Shown: piece by piece, positions 14,623-15,063 of the stretch
Numbering within the stretch: the first letter of the stretch is position 1
Layout of the letters: every line of letters begins with the position of its first letter
Source of the DNA: Amoebophrya sp. AT5.2
Lineage: Eukaryota > Sar > Dinophyceae > Syndiniales > Amoebophryaceae
NCBI GenBank assembly: GCA_005223375.1
Contig: RXOD01005255.1
Span: 1-15,063, forward strand
Direction: 5' to 3'
DNA length: 15,063 nt
The notes under the pieces: model-generated
The model's database searches: none
Told to the model about the DNA's origin: nothing
Seen by the model: the letters and a program-made list of their open reading frames with translations, nothing else
Program-made: the position numbers and the translations under genes

Positions 14623-14671
14623 AATTTTGGATTTTTCGACACCTCTCAAGCAGCGACTTTTGGAGGTGTCG
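14622..14671 (+). ncRNA. Possible 3' end of a small nuclear-type RNA: Sm-like site plus hairpin
   Basis: AAATTTTGG (14622-14630) resembles an Sm-binding site. It is followed after six bases by CGACACCTC (14637-14645) pairing perfectly with GAGGTGTCG (14663-14671) over a 17-base loop. A single-stranded Sm site followed by a terminal hairpin is the usual 3' architecture of U1, U4 and U5 snRNAs. I could not match the upstream sequence to a known snRNA, so this is a structural suggestion only. Confidence 0.25.
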
Positions 14672-14983
14672 CATATAAGCATGCATGAGAGAGTGGGCGC
14701 GTTTCTATTGTCGCAACAGCCACAGCCTATACCCATTTTTCCCGGGAGACTATTACAGTCTGCAGTTTGAGCAGCGGACTCCTTAACCTTTGGCCGATAT
14801 TTATTGTTTGATCAGGTAGCGGCAATTTCCTTCATATCCTGGAGCGTTGATGCTGATAGATTCGTATACGGCAAGAGCAATTGCGCTCAAGGTCCGACTC
14901 ACTGTAGGAGGCAGTCGAGACGGAGTCAGAGTTGGCAGTCGTGTTCGTCCCCGACATTAACCATTCAAATTCTATTATCTTGA
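14672..14983. other. Intergenic / 3' flank of the right-edge gene
   Basis: No gene seen. Short frames on both strands look random. Confidence 0.5.
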
Positions 14984-15063
14984 TCAATCGTCCTCGTTCT
15001 CGTTTGAATCTTCCTCGGCCTGTCCCTGACCACCACCGCCATCGCTCCGCCGACGTTTGGGAG
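14984..15063 (-). CDS. C-terminal end of a gene that starts outside the window
   Basis: The last 25 codons are open on the minus strand to TGA (14984-14986): PKRRRSDGGGGQGQAEEDSN followed by ENEDD. It reads as a basic nuclear-localisation-like cluster, a short Gly/Gln linker and an acidic tail, as often found at the end of nuclear or RNA-associated proteins. The fragment is too short to name. It has the same strand as all other genes. Confidence 0.55.
   Translation of the reverse strand, partial: PKRRRSDGGGGQGQAEEDSNENEDD

Overview
This is a eukaryotic nuclear window. Its long reading frames are interrupted by GT-AG introns, one gene is a spliced two-RRM RNA-binding protein, and no bacterial operon signals are visible. 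Every convincing gene lies on the minus strand. Gaps between consecutive frames on the left are only tens of bases, and the RNA-binding protein has a Gly/Lys 'GKGKG' tail. One-strand gene order, tight spacing, hairpins at intron positions and this composition suggest a dinoflagellate or a close alveolate relative such as a compact-genome Syndiniales parasite. That placement is inference; no marker gene proves it.

Layout, right to left (the direction of transcription). 15063-14984: the C-terminal end of a gene that starts outside the window (basic PKRRR, then an acidic tail). 14983-13619: no long gene, but a repeat-rich stretch (14116-14671) with a perfect 36-base direct repeat, two 28-base copies, two ~25-base copies, and an Sm-site-like sequence followed by a 9-bp hairpin. 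13618-11547: a four-exon RRM gene (356 aa when spliced). Its second intron carries a decayed copy of exon 3, and its third intron holds a possible alternative C-terminus. 11546-8981: mostly non-coding, with short ORFs and hairpins of uncertain meaning.

8980-7267: gene 1, a two-exon gene for a disordered 492-aa protein with repeated short motifs. 7231 to below position 1: gene 2, best read as one large seven-exon gene (at least 2236 aa here, 3' end outside). Its blocks could instead be two or three very closely packed genes. None of its large blocks opens with a usable in-frame ATG, and phase-matched introns (31-161 bases, two of them about 30 bases) connect them. Two of its junctions carry strong foldbacks (4332-4407 and 1977-2096).

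The RRM protein is the only product whose role can be stated: it binds RNA and probably acts in mRNA processing, transport or translation. The gene 1 and gene 2 proteins are low-complexity and not recognised.
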